Assembly: GCF_001294575.1 (NCBI RefSeq)
Contig: NZ_CP012676.1
Coordinates: forward strand, 4,314,001-4,378,000
Length of the DNA stretch: 64,000 bases
Direction of reading: 5' to 3'
Origin: Pseudomonas versuta
GTDB lineage: Bacteria > Pseudomonadota > Gammaproteobacteria > Pseudomonadales > Pseudomonadaceae
Of this stretch, positions 9,384 through 17,601 are shown piece by piece (position 1 is the stretch's first letter; each line of letters opens with the position of its first letter). Under the pieces are notes generated by a model. The model had not been told where the DNA came from. It saw only the letters and a program-made list of their open reading frames with translations, and did not search any database. A program made the position numbers and the translations under genes.

Positions 9384-9946
9384 GGCACAAATACTCCGCG
9401 CTGGGTCAACAAATCCCGCGCCAGATACAGTGCAGCCAGAGCACGGCCTTCGCTGAATTGCGGGTTTTGCACCAGACTCGACAGCTCGCGCAGATTGACC
9501 CGCTCAACCCGCATCGGCTCGGGTTCATCACCTTCCAGACGCTCTTCATAGAGGTCGGTGGCCAGTACCACCTGGATTTTCTGACTCATGTAACCCGGCG
9601 ACAGCGACAGCTCGGTGAGGTGTTCCAGCTGGCGGGCGCCATAACCGGCCTCTTCCTTCAGTTCACGTTCGGCGGCAGCCAGCACATCTTCGCCCGGCTC
9701 AATCAGGCCTTTGGGCAATGAGATTTCATACTCATCAGTGCCGCCGCAGTACTCTTCAACCAAAACGGCGTGATCAGCGTCGATCATGGCCACAATCATG
9801 ACCGCGCCATAACCGTTGCCACGCCCCACCAACCGTTCGTAAGTGCGCTCGACACCATTGGAGAAGCGCAACTGCACTTCTTCGACGCGAAACAATCGGC
9901 TACTGGCAACAATTTCACGGGCAAGTACGGTGGGTTTTTGGCGCAT
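9380..9946 (-). CDS. nudE: ADP compounds hydrolase NudE
   Basis: The 188-residue Nudix hydrolase cleaves ADP-ribose, NADH and diadenosine polyphosphates. The Nudix box GX5EX7REUXEEXGU is complete in 'GLIEPGEDVLAAAERELKEEAGY' (residues about 76-98). It is transcribed first in a nudE-cysQ operon and diverges from yrfG, the order seen in many gamma-proteobacteria. The 88-base spacer to yrfG holds both promoters, including TATAGT on the minus strand. Confidence 0.95.
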   Translation of the reverse strand: MRQKPTVLAREIVASSRLFRVEEVQLRFSNGVERTYERLVGRGNGYGAVMIVAMIDADHAVLVEEYCGGTDEYEISLPKGLIEPGEDVLAAAERELKEEAGYGARQLEHLTELSLSPGYMSQKIQVVLATDLYEERLEGDEPEPMRVERVNLRELSSLVQNPQFSEGRALAALYLARDLLTQRGVFVP

Positions 9947-10034
9947 AGCGGCTCCTCAATATGAACGGGTTACTATACCCCGGCTTTTCCGATTGTCTGT
10001 GTCGGAAGTTTTTCAACTGCGGGAGAAGTTTTGC

Positions 10035-10697
10035 ATGACAGCGTTACCTTGGGGCGACATTGATACCGTACTGCTGGACATGGACGGCACCCTGCTCGAC
10101 TTGCATTACGACAATCACTTCTGGCTGGAACACCTGCCCCGGCGCTATGCCGAGTTGCATGGCATCAGCCGGGCAATGGCCGACCTGGAGCTGACACCGC
10201 TGTTTGAACGCAATGCTGGCCAGTTGCAGTGGTATTGCCTGGACTTCTGGAGCACCGAGCTGAAGATACCGGTGCGTGAACTCAAGCTCGAAACTGCCAA
10301 CCTGATTGCTCTGCGCCCCGATGCCGATACTTTTTTAGCGGCGATCAGGCAGGCCGGCAAGCGGGTGATCATGATCACCAATGCACACCGCGATTCGTTG
10401 TCGTTAAAAATGGAGCGCATCGAGCTGGCGCCTTACTTCGAACGCCTTATCAGTTCCCACGATTATGGTTTCCCCAAGGAAAGCCCGGCTTTCTGGGACG
10501 CTCTGCAGGCCGATATCGGCTTTGATCCGCAGCGCAGCCTGTTTATCGACGACACCCTGCCGATCCTGCGCAGTGCCCGTGATTTTGGCGTGGCCCACTT
10601 GCTGGCGGTCAAACAGCCGGACAGCAAAAAAGGCCCGAAAGATACCGAGGAGTTTACAGCGTTAGGGGATTATCGGGATTTGCTGGAAGGGCTTTGA
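10035..10697 (+). CDS. yrfG: GMP/IMP nucleotidase YrfG
   Basis: The 220-residue HAD-superfamily phosphatase dephosphorylates GMP and IMP in E. coli. Motif I 'DMDGTLLD' is at residues 16-23, motif II in 'MITNAHRDS', motif III Lys in 'FPKESPAFW', and motif IV in 'LFIDDTLPIL'. The ATG at 10035 follows a GGGAGAAG ribosome-binding site and gives the normal family length. It diverges from nudE; a REP follows. Confidence 0.93.
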   Translation: MTALPWGDIDTVLLDMDGTLLDLHYDNHFWLEHLPRRYAELHGISRAMADLELTPLFERNAGQLQWYCLDFWSTELKIPVRELKLETANLIALRPDADTFLAAIRQAGKRVIMITNAHRDSLSLKMERIELAPYFERLISSHDYGFPKESPAFWDALQADIGFDPQRSLFIDDTLPILRSARDFGVAHLLAVKQPDSKKGPKDTEEFTALGDYRDLLEGL

Positions 10698-10713
10698 AAA
10701 AACGCCCTGTCTG

Positions 10714-10759
10714 TGTAGGAGCGAGCTTGCTCGCGAGCCTTTAACAGCTCGCTCCTACA
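10714..10759. repeat. REP hairpin
   Basis: A 13-base perfect stem, TGTAGGAGCGAGC (10714-10726) with its complement at 10747-10759, has the inner REP core CTTGCTCGCGAG in its loop. It separates the convergent yrfG and BON-LysM genes. Confidence 0.88.
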
Positions 10760-10770
10760 ATTGGCAGGGG

Positions 10771-11211
10771 TTACTCAGGAATACGCAGTGTCTGCCCCGG
10801 GTAGATTTTGTTGACGTCTTTTAGCAGTGGCTTGTTGGCTTCAAAAATCTTGTTGTACTGGTTGGCATTGCCATACACCCGCAGCGAAATCGCGCTCAGG
10901 GTGTCGCCTTTTTCTACCACTACAAATTTGGAAGCCACAACCACCGGCCCGGTGACGGTGATCTTGTCTTCAACACTGGCCACACCGGCAATGTTGCCCG
11001 CCGCCAGAATGATTTTTTCTTTCTCTTCCTGCGTGGCCACTTCACCGCTGACGGTCACTTTGTCGCCATCCACGGTGGCCGTGATGTTCGGGTTGCCCAG
11101 ACCTACCTGTTCAACGTGTTTCTTGAGTTCTTCACTGGCATTGGCATTGCCCGGTGTCAGCAGGTCGATCAATTTTTCGCCGGCTTCTTTCACAAAGCTA
11201 AAAATACTCAT
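10771..11211 (-). CDS. BON and LysM domain protein (Kbp/YgaU-like)
   Basis: The 146-residue protein has a BON domain at about residues 20-90 ('ITATVDGDKVTVSGEV...VASVEDKITV') followed by a C-terminal LysM domain ('VEKGDTLSAISLRVYGNANQYNKIF'). This two-domain layout and length match E. coli Kbp (YgaU), a soluble potassium-binding protein. No signal peptide is visible, which fits a cytoplasmic location. Start ATG at 11211. Pseudomonas annotations often call it 'peptidoglycan-binding protein LysM'; potassium binding is inferred from the family. Confidence 0.9.
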   Translation of the reverse strand: MSIFSFVKEAGEKLIDLLTPGNANASEELKKHVEQVGLGNPNITATVDGDKVTVSGEVATQEEKEKIILAAGNIAGVASVEDKITVTGPVVVASKFVVVEKGDTLSAISLRVYGNANQYNKIFEANKPLLKDVNKIYPGQTLRIPE

Positions 11212-11326
11212 GAATCACGCTCCAAGGGTTGAGATATCCAGATCCACTAGCGTAGACCATCATTGGCGAAGCCGGCTGCGGACCAGGCGCGCTAGAATCG
11301 GGCGGTGAATAGCGCGTGGAGCGACG

Positions 11327-12214
11327 ATGGACATTAAACAGCTGAAATTCCTCATAGCCCTGGATGAAACCAGGCATTTCGGCCAGGCCGCCGCCCGCTG
11401 CCACATCACTCAGCCCACCCTGTCCATGCGCCTGCGCAGCCTTGAGCAAGAACTCGGCCTGCAACTGGTCAACCGCGGCCAGCGCTTCGAAAGCTTTACC
11501 GCCCCCGGCGAGCGGGTACTGGCCTGGGCCAGAACCGTGCTCGCCGCCTATGACGGCTTGCAGGCAGAAGCCGCGGCATGTCGTGGCAATTTGATCGGTA
11601 CGCTGCGTCTGGGCGTGGTGCCACTGTCGAGTTTTGATCCACTGCCTTTATTACAGCGCCTGCATCAGGAACATCCTGAACTGCGATTTGAGCTGTCCGC
11701 CCTGAGCTCCGAGCAAATCCTCGAGCATCTGGCCAGTAACCGGCTGGACGTGGGCGTGTCCTACCTCGATCGTCTGGATCAGGAGCGCTTTGACTTCCAG
11801 CCCCTAGGCGAAACCCGCATGGGGCTGCTTTACGACCAGCGGCACTTCAACTTTGGGGAGCAACCCCTGAGCTGGGAGGCCTTGATTGAACTGCCTCTGG
11901 GCCTGCTGAGCGGTGGCATGCACTTTCGCCAGTCCATCGATCACAACTTTCATAGCCGTGGCCTTACCCCTCAACCGATCTTGCAAACCGACGCAGTCCA
12001 TCAACTTTTGCAGGCCGTGCATGGCGGCTTTTGTTGCGCGGTAATGCCTCTGGAGGGCGGGCTTGAAGCCCTGACCGACAATTTGCGCCTGCACCCGATT
12101 CAGGATGCAAATACCTTGTCCCGCCTGGGTTTGATCATGCGGCGGGCCGCACCGCGCTCGGCTCTGGCCGAGGCTTGCTTCGAGATGTATCAAAAATCAG
12201 CAAGCCACTCTTGA
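11327..12214 (+). CDS. LysR-family transcriptional regulator
   Basis: The 295-residue protein has a standard N-terminal winged helix ('MDIKQLKFLIALDETRHFGQ', 'ITQPTLSMRLRSLEQELGLQL') and a periplasmic-binding-protein-like effector domain from about residue 90. It is co-directional with and 94 bases upstream of fdhD and the molybdopterin oxidoreductase, so it may control them, although LysR proteins more often regulate divergent genes. It diverges from the BON-LysM gene with a 115-base spacer. The effector is unknown. Confidence 0.9.
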   Translation: MDIKQLKFLIALDETRHFGQAAARCHITQPTLSMRLRSLEQELGLQLVNRGQRFESFTAPGERVLAWARTVLAAYDGLQAEAAACRGNLIGTLRLGVVPLSSFDPLPLLQRLHQEHPELRFELSALSSEQILEHLASNRLDVGVSYLDRLDQERFDFQPLGETRMGLLYDQRHFNFGEQPLSWEALIELPLGLLSGGMHFRQSIDHNFHSRGLTPQPILQTDAVHQLLQAVHGGFCCAVMPLEGGLEALTDNLRLHPIQDANTLSRLGLIMRRAAPRSALAEACFEMYQKSASHS

Positions 12215-12222
12215 TCGACGCC

Positions 12223-12236
12223 ATCTATCAATAGAT
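12223..12236. promoter_or_regulatory. Palindrome in fdhD promoter region, candidate regulator site
   Basis: The 14-base perfect palindrome ATCTATCAATAGAT lies 9 bases after the LysR gene and 73 before fdhD. A second inverted pair, ACTAGC (12241-12246) and GCTAGT (12276-12281), follows. Position suggests an operator for the oxidoreductase operon; no binding protein is proven. Confidence 0.4.
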
Positions 12237-12308
12237 AAGGACTAGCGATTAGACGTGACACTGTGTCGCGCCTAGGCTAGTGCTGACCCAAATGTCGGTA
12301 CTAGCCCT

Positions 12309-13148
12309 ATGAACGCCAAGCGCCCCCAGTGCGCGGCACCTGCCTCTGTCATGCCCGCGCCCGCTGCCAGCCAGAACTATCACTACGTCACACTGGACCG
12401 CAGCAGCGGCGGTGAAACCGCGCTGGCCGAAGAAGTCGCTCTGGCGATTGCCTACAACGGCATCAGCCAGGCCGTAATGCTGGTCACCCCCACCGATCTC
12501 GAAGACTTTATCGTCGGCTTCAGCCTGGGCAGCGGCATCATTCAGGACCCCGACGAAATCTATGACCTCAAGCTTACGGGGGCAGGTTCTGCCCAGTACG
12601 CGCAGGTCGAAATCGCCAGCCGGGCATTCTGGAATCTCAAGCAACAACGCCGACAACTGGCGGGCACCAGCGGCTGCGGGTTATGTGGCGTGGAAGCGGT
12701 GGAACAGGCCCTACCAGATCTAAAGGTACTGCCCGGCGCCCCGTTACCGCCCGCCCGCTGGCTTGAAGGTTTGCGCCAGCGCATCAGTGATTTCCAGCCG
12801 CTGGGCCAGCACTGCGGGGCGGTCCACGCAGCTGTTTATATGAACGGCCAGGGTGAGTTGCTGATGGGCCGCGAAGACATTGGCCGACATAATGCCCTCG
12901 ATAAACTGATCGGTGCACTGGTACGCCAGCACATCGATCTCACCGGCGGGGCGGCAATCGTTACCAGCCGTTGCAGCCTTGAACTGATTCAAAAAGTGTT
13001 ACGCGCCGGAATCCAGACCCTGATCAGCCTGTCCTCGCCTACCGGCCTGGCGCTGCAATGGGCCCGTCGCCATAACCTCAACCTCATTCATCTGCCACAA
13101 AAGAGCGCACCACGGGTGTACAGCCCGGCGCAGGAGAGTCAAGCGTGA
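12309..13148 (+). CDS. fdhD: Formate dehydrogenase accessory sulfurtransferase FdhD
   Basis: The 279-residue protein transfers sulfur from IscS to the bis-MGD molybdenum cofactor, a step needed for formate dehydrogenase activity. The key CxxC pair is Cys123 and Cys126 in 'SGCGLCG'. 'GREDIGRHNALDKLIG' near residue 180 is the conserved cofactor-binding segment, and 'TSRCSLELIQK' follows. Its stop overlaps the start of the following molybdopterin enzyme (GTGA), which points to that enzyme as its client. Confidence 0.95.
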   Translation: MNAKRPQCAAPASVMPAPAASQNYHYVTLDRSSGGETALAEEVALAIAYNGISQAVMLVTPTDLEDFIVGFSLGSGIIQDPDEIYDLKLTGAGSAQYAQVEIASRAFWNLKQQRRQLAGTSGCGLCGVEAVEQALPDLKVLPGAPLPPARWLEGLRQRISDFQPLGQHCGAVHAAVYMNGQGELLMGREDIGRHNALDKLIGALVRQHIDLTGGAAIVTSRCSLELIQKVLRAGIQTLISLSSPTGLALQWARRHNLNLIHLPQKSAPRVYSPAQESQA

Positions 13149-15493
13149 GCACTCATCATCAAGCCGATAAAACCCCTACCCCACGCTACAAGCCCTACAA
13201 AGGCCCGGCAGGGGGCTGGGGCGCGCTGATCAGTGTGGCGCAGGCCTGGTTGACCAGCGACAACGCGCTGAAAAACCTGCGCATGATGCTCAAGACCAAC
13301 CAGAATGGCGGCTTTGACTGCCCGGGTTGCGCATGGGGCGACTCGCCGGAAAGCGGCCTGGTCAAGTTCTGTGAGAACGGTGCCAAAGCGGTGAACTGGG
13401 AAGCCACCAAACGCCGGGTGGATGCCCCGTTCTTCGCCAAGCACAGCGTCAGTGCCCTGCTGGAGCAGAGTGATTACTGGCTGGAATATCAGGGTCGCCT
13501 GACCGAGCCAATGACTTACAACGCTGAAACCGACCACTACACACCCATCAGCTGGGACGCCGCGTTCGCGTTGATCGCCAAGCATTTGTTGAACCTCTCC
13601 AGCCCCAACGAAGCCGAGTTTTACACCTCGGGCCGGGCCAGCAATGAAGCGGCGTATTTGTATCAACTGTTCGTGCGCTCATTCGGCACCAATAACTTCC
13701 CCGACTGCTCAAACATGTGCCACGAAGCCAGCGGCGTGGCCCTGGCGCAAAGTATTGGTGTCGGCAAAGGCACAGTGACGTTTGACGACTTCGAACACGC
13801 CGACGCGATATTCGTGCTCGGCCAGAACCCCGGCACCAACCATCCGCGAATGCTTGAGCCATTGCGTGAAGCGGTTAAACGCGGTGCCCAGGTGGTGTGT
13901 GTGAACCCGCTCAAGGAGCGCGGTCTGGAGCGTTTTCAACATCCGCAGCACCCACTGGAAATGCTCACCAACGGCGACCGCCCGACCAACACTGCCTACC
14001 TGCGCCCCGCATTGGGCGGCGATATGGCATTGCTGCGCGGTATGGCCAAGTTCCTGCTGCAATGGGAGCGCGATGCCCAGGCAGCGGGTGCACCTGCTGT
14101 GTTTGATCACGCTTTTTTGAATGAACACACCGATGGCGTGCTTGATTACATCGCCAGCCTGGATGCCACCTCGTGGGACCACATCGTTGAGCAATCGGGC
14201 CTGACCCTGGTCGAAGTCGAGCGCGCTGCGCGCATGTACCTCAAAGGGAAAAACGTCATCATGTGCTGGGCGATGGGCATTACCCAGCATCGCCATTCGG
14301 TGCAGACCATTCAGGAAATCGCCAACCTGATGCTGCTGCGCGGCAATATCGGTCGCCCGGGTGCCGGCCTGTGCCCGGTACGTGGCCACAGTAACGTGCA
14401 GGGCGACCGCACGATGGGCATCAACGAGCGCCCGCCGGTGGCTTTCCTTGATTCGCTGGAACGGCGCTTCAACTTCAAGGTACCGCGTGAGAATGGCCAT
14501 AACGTGGTCGAAGCCATTCACGCCATGCTCGAAGGTCGCGCCAAGGTGTTTATCGGCTTGGGCGGCAACTTTGCCCAGGCCACCCCGGACAGCCCGCGCA
14601 CCGCCGAGGCGCTGCGCAATTGCGACCTGACGGTGCAAATCAGCACCAAGCTCAACCGCAGCCATCTGATGCACGGCAAAGAAGCGCTGATCTTGCCGTG
14701 CCTGGGCCGTACCGATATCGACATCCAGGCTGAAGGCCCGCAGGCCGTCACTGTCGAAGACTCGTTCAGCATGGTTCACGACTCCAATGGCCAGTTGCAG
14801 CCATTGTCGAACCTGATGCGCTCGGAACCCTCGATCATCGCCGGTATTGCAGCTGCCACCCTGGGAACTCACCCCATTGACTGGACGTGGGTGGTTGCCG
14901 ACTACAGACGCATTCGCGACTTGATTGCCGACACCATCCCCGGCTTCAAAGACTTCAACACCCGGATCCAGCACCCGGGCGGCTTCTACCTTGGCAACTC
15001 GGCCGGGGAGCGGCAGTGGAATACCCCAACCCGGCGCGCTAACTTCCGGCCCAACGTGCTGCCTCAGGATCTGGTGGATGCCCGCACCCGTGCGACCGGA
15101 AAGCTGCCTGACCTGATCCTGCAATCAATGCGCTCCCACGATCAGTACAACACCACCATTTATGGTCTGGATGACCGTTATCGCGGGGTTAAGGGCCAGC
15201 GTGACGTGCTGTTCGTCAACGAAGCCGACATCATCCGCCTGGGCTTCAAGCCGGGGCAGAAAGTCGACATCGTGTCGATCTGGAACGACAACCGTGAGCG
15301 CCGGGTCAAGAACTTCACCCTGCTTGCATTCGATATCCCTGCAGGCCAGGCTGCCGCCTATTACCCTGAAGTCAATCCGCTGGTGCCGCTTGAAAGCACG
15401 GGGGATGGCAGCCATACGCCAACTTCCAAGTTCGTGGCTATATGCCTTGAGATGGCAAGCCCGTCGAAACTGATTATGGCCAAGGCGGGTTAA
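13145..15493 (+). CDS. FdhF/YdeP-family molybdopterin oxidoreductase
   Basis: The 782-residue protein belongs to the YdeP/formate-dehydrogenase-alpha-like branch of the DMSO-reductase superfamily. Cysteines at 59, 62 and 76 ('DCPGCAWGD', 'KFCENG') are where an iron-sulfur cluster would sit. 'FPDCSNMCHEASG' near 187-196 is the active-site region, with Cys rather than selenocysteine, and 'LRGNIGRPGAGLCPVRGHSNVQG' and a C-terminal molydopterin-dinucleotide domain follow. It starts at GTG 13145 inside the fdhD stop. There is no signal peptide, so it is cytoplasmic. The substrate is unproven: formate is plausible from FdhD coupling, but E. coli YdeP is linked to acid resistance. Confidence 0.9.
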   Translation: MSTHHQADKTPTPRYKPYKGPAGGWGALISVAQAWLTSDNALKNLRMMLKTNQNGGFDCPGCAWGDSPESGLVKFCENGAKAVNWEATKRRVDAPFFAKHSVSALLEQSDYWLEYQGRLTEPMTYNAETDHYTPISWDAAFALIAKHLLNLSSPNEAEFYTSGRASNEAAYLYQLFVRSFGTNNFPDCSNMCHEASGVALAQSIGVGKGTVTFDDFEHADAIFVLGQNPGTNHPRMLEPLREAVKRGAQVVCVNPLKERGLERFQHPQHPLEMLTNGDRPTNTAYLRPALGGDMALLRGMAKFLLQWERDAQAAGAPAVFDHAFLNEHTDGVLDYIASLDATSWDHIVEQSGLTLVEVERAARMYLKGKNVIMCWAMGITQHRHSVQTIQEIANLMLLRGNIGRPGAGLCPVRGHSNVQGDRTMGINERPPVAFLDSLERRFNFKVPRENGHNVVEAIHAMLEGRAKVFIGLGGNFAQATPDSPRTAEALRNCDLTVQISTKLNRSHLMHGKEALILPCLGRTDIDIQAEGPQAVTVEDSFSMVHDSNGQLQPLSNLMRSEPSIIAGIAAATLGTHPIDWTWVVADYRRIRDLIADTIPGFKDFNTRIQHPGGFYLGNSAGERQWNTPTRRANFRPNVLPQDLVDARTRATGKLPDLILQSMRSHDQYNTTIYGLDDRYRGVKGQRDVLFVNEADIIRLGFKPGQKVDIVSIWNDNRERRVKNFTLLAFDIPAGQAAAYYPEVNPLVPLESTGDGSHTPTSKFVAICLEMASPSKLIMAKAG

Positions 15494-15594
15494 CCCTCCT
15501 CAAGTCTGTAGAGCGGGCTTGTTCGCAGTTGCGCAGGCCTTGCTCCGACAGGATCGCGGAATCTCTCCCACAAAGAGGTTCAGGAATTTCAGAC

Positions 15595-15672
15595 ACAAAA
15601 AAGGCCGTTTTCCTGTGAAAACGGCCTATGCGAACTTATTAAAAGACCCTCGAACCGGCATTAAGTTCCCGA
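15595..15672 (-). ncRNA. Candidate small RNA with intrinsic terminator
   Basis: Read on the minus strand, a hairpin with 7-base arms GAACTTA/TAAGTTC (15668-15662 with 15638-15632) is followed by a 10-base-pair GC-rich stem (15627-15602) and six T residues, a textbook Rho-independent terminator. No minus-strand protein gene ends here, so the terminator needs an RNA of its own. The 5' end near 15672 is a guess; no good -35 is seen. I recall, unverified, that an sRNA is annotated at the equivalent spot in P. aeruginosa (between PA5181 and PA5182). Confidence 0.5.
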
Positions 15673-15785
15673 TACAAAACAACAAGTTACCGAATTGTGT
15701 ACAACTCGTGTTACTGGTCGGAATTCGATTGTAACCACTCCCCTGCAGCCTCAGGATCGCGTCGTCATCCCTTTGAGGCTCAATT

Positions 15786-16262
15786 ATGAAGCTCACCTCG
15801 ATTCTCTTGTTGTCCCTTGGCCTGGTCAGTGGCGTTGCCTCGGCCGGTGGCACCACCGAAGCCGGTGTAGGCGGCGCATTAGGCGGGGTACTTGGTGCCG
15901 TAGTCGGTCAACAACTCGGCGGCTCGACCGGATCAGCGATTGGTGCTGGCGTCGGCGGCGCAGCGGGTAGTGCCGTAGGTGCCGACAAACGCAGCCGGGG
16001 CGAAGCGGCCATTGGCGGCGCGCTCGGCGCAGCTGGCGGCAACGTACTGGGCCGCAGTGTCGGCGGCAGCACTGGCGGCCTGGTCGGCGCAGCGGCTGGC
16101 GGCGGCGCGGGTGGCGCGCTGGGTAACTACATGGGCAATAAGAGCGATGCCGATGATCGCCGTTACAGCAACCGCGACAATCGCCGTTACTACCATGACG
16201 ACAACCGTGGTCGCGGCCATGCTTATGGCCATCGCAAGAAAAACAAGCATCGTCACCATTGA
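15786..16262 (+). CDS. Glycine-zipper secreted/membrane protein
   Basis: The 158-residue protein begins with a signal peptide (cleavage likely after 'VSGVASA', residue 20). A long glycine-zipper region follows (about 25-118), with repeated GxxxG in the style 'GGALGGVLGAVVGQQLGG'. The C-terminal tail (120-158) is rich in Arg, Tyr, His and Asp. Glycine-zipper repeats can insert in or associate with membranes; function is unknown. A strong terminator follows at once, so it is probably monocistronic. Confidence 0.85.
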   Translation: MKLTSILLLSLGLVSGVASAGGTTEAGVGGALGGVLGAVVGQQLGGSTGSAIGAGVGGAAGSAVGADKRSRGEAAIGGALGAAGGNVLGRSVGGSTGGLVGAAAGGGAGGALGNYMGNKSDADDRRYSNRDNRRYYHDDNRGRGHAYGHRKKNKHRHH

Positions 16263-16275
16263 TTGATCGCTTGAG

Positions 16276-16304
16276 AACGGGAGCCCAAAGGCTCCCGTTT
16301 TTCG
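16276..16304 (+). terminator. Intrinsic terminator after glycine-zipper gene
   Basis: Stem AACGGGAGC (16276-16284) with GCTCCCGTT (16291-16299), six-base loop, then a T-run. Confidence 0.9.
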
Positions 16305-16447
16305 TTTGGGGCCTGTACCCGTCCGCCAGGTTGTTTCAATGCATTTCGCCCGTCTGTTTTAACTTCAATCATGCAACCTGCATGACCGCCCATTTCGCTA
16401 AAACTTCTAACTCATTGAAAAATATGAAACTAGTGCCAAATAGTTAA

Positions 16448-16465
16448 TTGGCATACCCCCTGCAA
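16448..16465 (+). promoter_or_regulatory. Candidate sigma-54 (RpoN) promoter
   Basis: TTGGCATACCCCCTGCAA has GG at 16450-16451 and GC at 16462-16463, exactly ten bases apart as in the -24/-12 consensus TGGCAC-N5-TTGCA. It lies 49 bases before the ATG of the membrane protein gene. No enhancer-binding protein site was identified. Confidence 0.55.
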
Positions 16466-16513
16466 TCTCTTGAATGAACGCTGCACTTCCTACCATTCAG
16501 GAGCACAACAACA

Positions 16514-17446
16514 ATGATCGGGACAACTGAGCACTATCCCGCTGCCCTGCAAGACTCGTCTGGCCACTCAGGTGTTTCCTGGGCCGCCATCTTTGCCGGC
16601 GCGGCTGCCGCAGCTGCACTCTCCTTGCTACTCATCATGCTGGGCGCCGGTCTGGGCTTTTCGGCCGTTTCGCCGTGGGCCAATGAGGGCGTGGGCGCCA
16701 AGGGGCTGGGTATCACAGCCATCATCTGGCTGGCCGTGACACAAATCATCGCCTCAGGCATGGGCGGCTATCTGGCCGGGCGTCTGCGGGTCAAATGGGC
16801 CAACATGCATGGCGATGAGGTTTACTTTCGTGATACCGCCCACGGCTTTTTAGCCTGGGCAGTTGCCACGCTGGTTACGGCCACGCTAATCGCGGGTTCG
16901 GTCAGCAGCATAATCGGTAGCGGCGTTCAGGCCGGCGCCAGCGTTGCCTCGGGCGCTGCCACGGCCATGAGCAGTGCGGCCGGTAGCGCTGCAGGCAGTC
17001 ACGCCAGCCAGGGTTCGGGCAACAGCTCTGACTACTTTATCGACACGCTGTTTCGTGATGACCGTGGTACGGCTGTCAGCGAAGACGCTGCCCATGGTGT
17101 CGTGACTCGCATCTTTGTCCGCAGCCTGGGCAATGACGGCCAACTGAGCGCCGAGGATCGTACCTATCTGGCGCAAATTGTCGCCCAGCGTACCAACCTC
17201 AGCCAGCCTGAAGCCGAACAACGGGTAGACCAGGTCTATGCCAAGGCCCATCAAGCCGTTGCCGACGCCAAGGTAAAAGCCAAAGAGGCCGCTGACACCG
17301 CTGCCAAAGTGGCCGCCTGGACCACCCTGTGGATGTTTATCGCCCTGCTGCTCGGTGCGTTCTTCGCCAGCCTGTGCGCCACATTCGGTGGCCGTCGCCG
17401 CGATGCAGTGACGTATCTGACCACGACCACCACTCCGCTTGTTTAA
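16514..17446 (+). CDS. Conserved inner-membrane protein of unknown function
   Basis: The 310-residue protein has four likely membrane helices: about 22-48 ('WAAIFAGAAAAAALSLLLIML'), 70-92 ('GLGITAIIWLAVTQIIASGMGGYLAG'), 112-138, and a C-terminal one near 273-295. Between them is an Ala/Ser/Gly-rich stretch (about 135-175) and a charged region (180-265) that looks helical. I do not recognise a functional domain. It sits behind a sigma-54-like promoter and 30 bases before a 24-residue microprotein with no promoter between, so the two form an operon. RBS AGGAG precedes the ATG. Confidence 0.85.
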   Translation: MIGTTEHYPAALQDSSGHSGVSWAAIFAGAAAAAALSLLLIMLGAGLGFSAVSPWANEGVGAKGLGITAIIWLAVTQIIASGMGGYLAGRLRVKWANMHGDEVYFRDTAHGFLAWAVATLVTATLIAGSVSSIIGSGVQAGASVASGAATAMSSAAGSAAGSHASQGSGNSSDYFIDTLFRDDRGTAVSEDAAHGVVTRIFVRSLGNDGQLSAEDRTYLAQIVAQRTNLSQPEAEQRVDQVYAKAHQAVADAKVKAKEAADTAAKVAAWTTLWMFIALLLGAFFASLCATFGGRRRDAVTYLTTTTTPLV

Positions 17447-17476
17447 CCCTGGACCTTCTGTCTACTGGAGAATGAA

Positions 17477-17551
17477 ATGCGCTCACTTCTGCTGTTTTTT
17501 CTCGGCATCCCAATCCCGATCATCATCCTGATTGCGCTGTTTGTTCACTGA
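17477..17551 (+). CDS. 24-residue single-helix membrane microprotein
   Basis: The ATG at 17477 follows GGAG (17467-17470) and the frame ends at TGA 17551. After 'MRSLL' the peptide is almost wholly hydrophobic, with a central 'GIPIPIII' and a final His, consistent with one transmembrane helix. Short proteins with this Gly-Ile-Pro-x-Pro core are, as I recall, widespread in proteobacteria. It is sandwiched between the 310-residue membrane protein and a strong terminator, which supports translation as the last gene of that operon. It may be a small partner of the larger protein. Confidence 0.7.
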   Translation: MRSLLLFFLGIPIPIIILIALFVH

Positions 17552-17571
17552 TGTAGGGGCACAAACCTGAC

Positions 17572-17601
17572 AACGGCCTTCCTTGAGAAGGCCGTTTTTT
17601 T
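17572..17601 (+). terminator. Intrinsic terminator after microprotein
   Basis: Stem AACGGCCTT (17572-17580) with AAGGCCGTT (17588-17596), seven-base loop, then T7. It abuts the stop of the convergent Lrp gene. Confidence 0.92.

Noticed and set aside
15640..15668. tRNA-like GGTTCGAG segment on the minus strand
   Set aside because: The T-arm stem does not pair and no acceptor or anticodon arms surround it.
16384..16440. AlgU (ECF) promoter before the 310-residue membrane protein
   Set aside because: AAACTT is present, but no TCTGA-like -10 lies at the right distance; the sigma-54 match is better.
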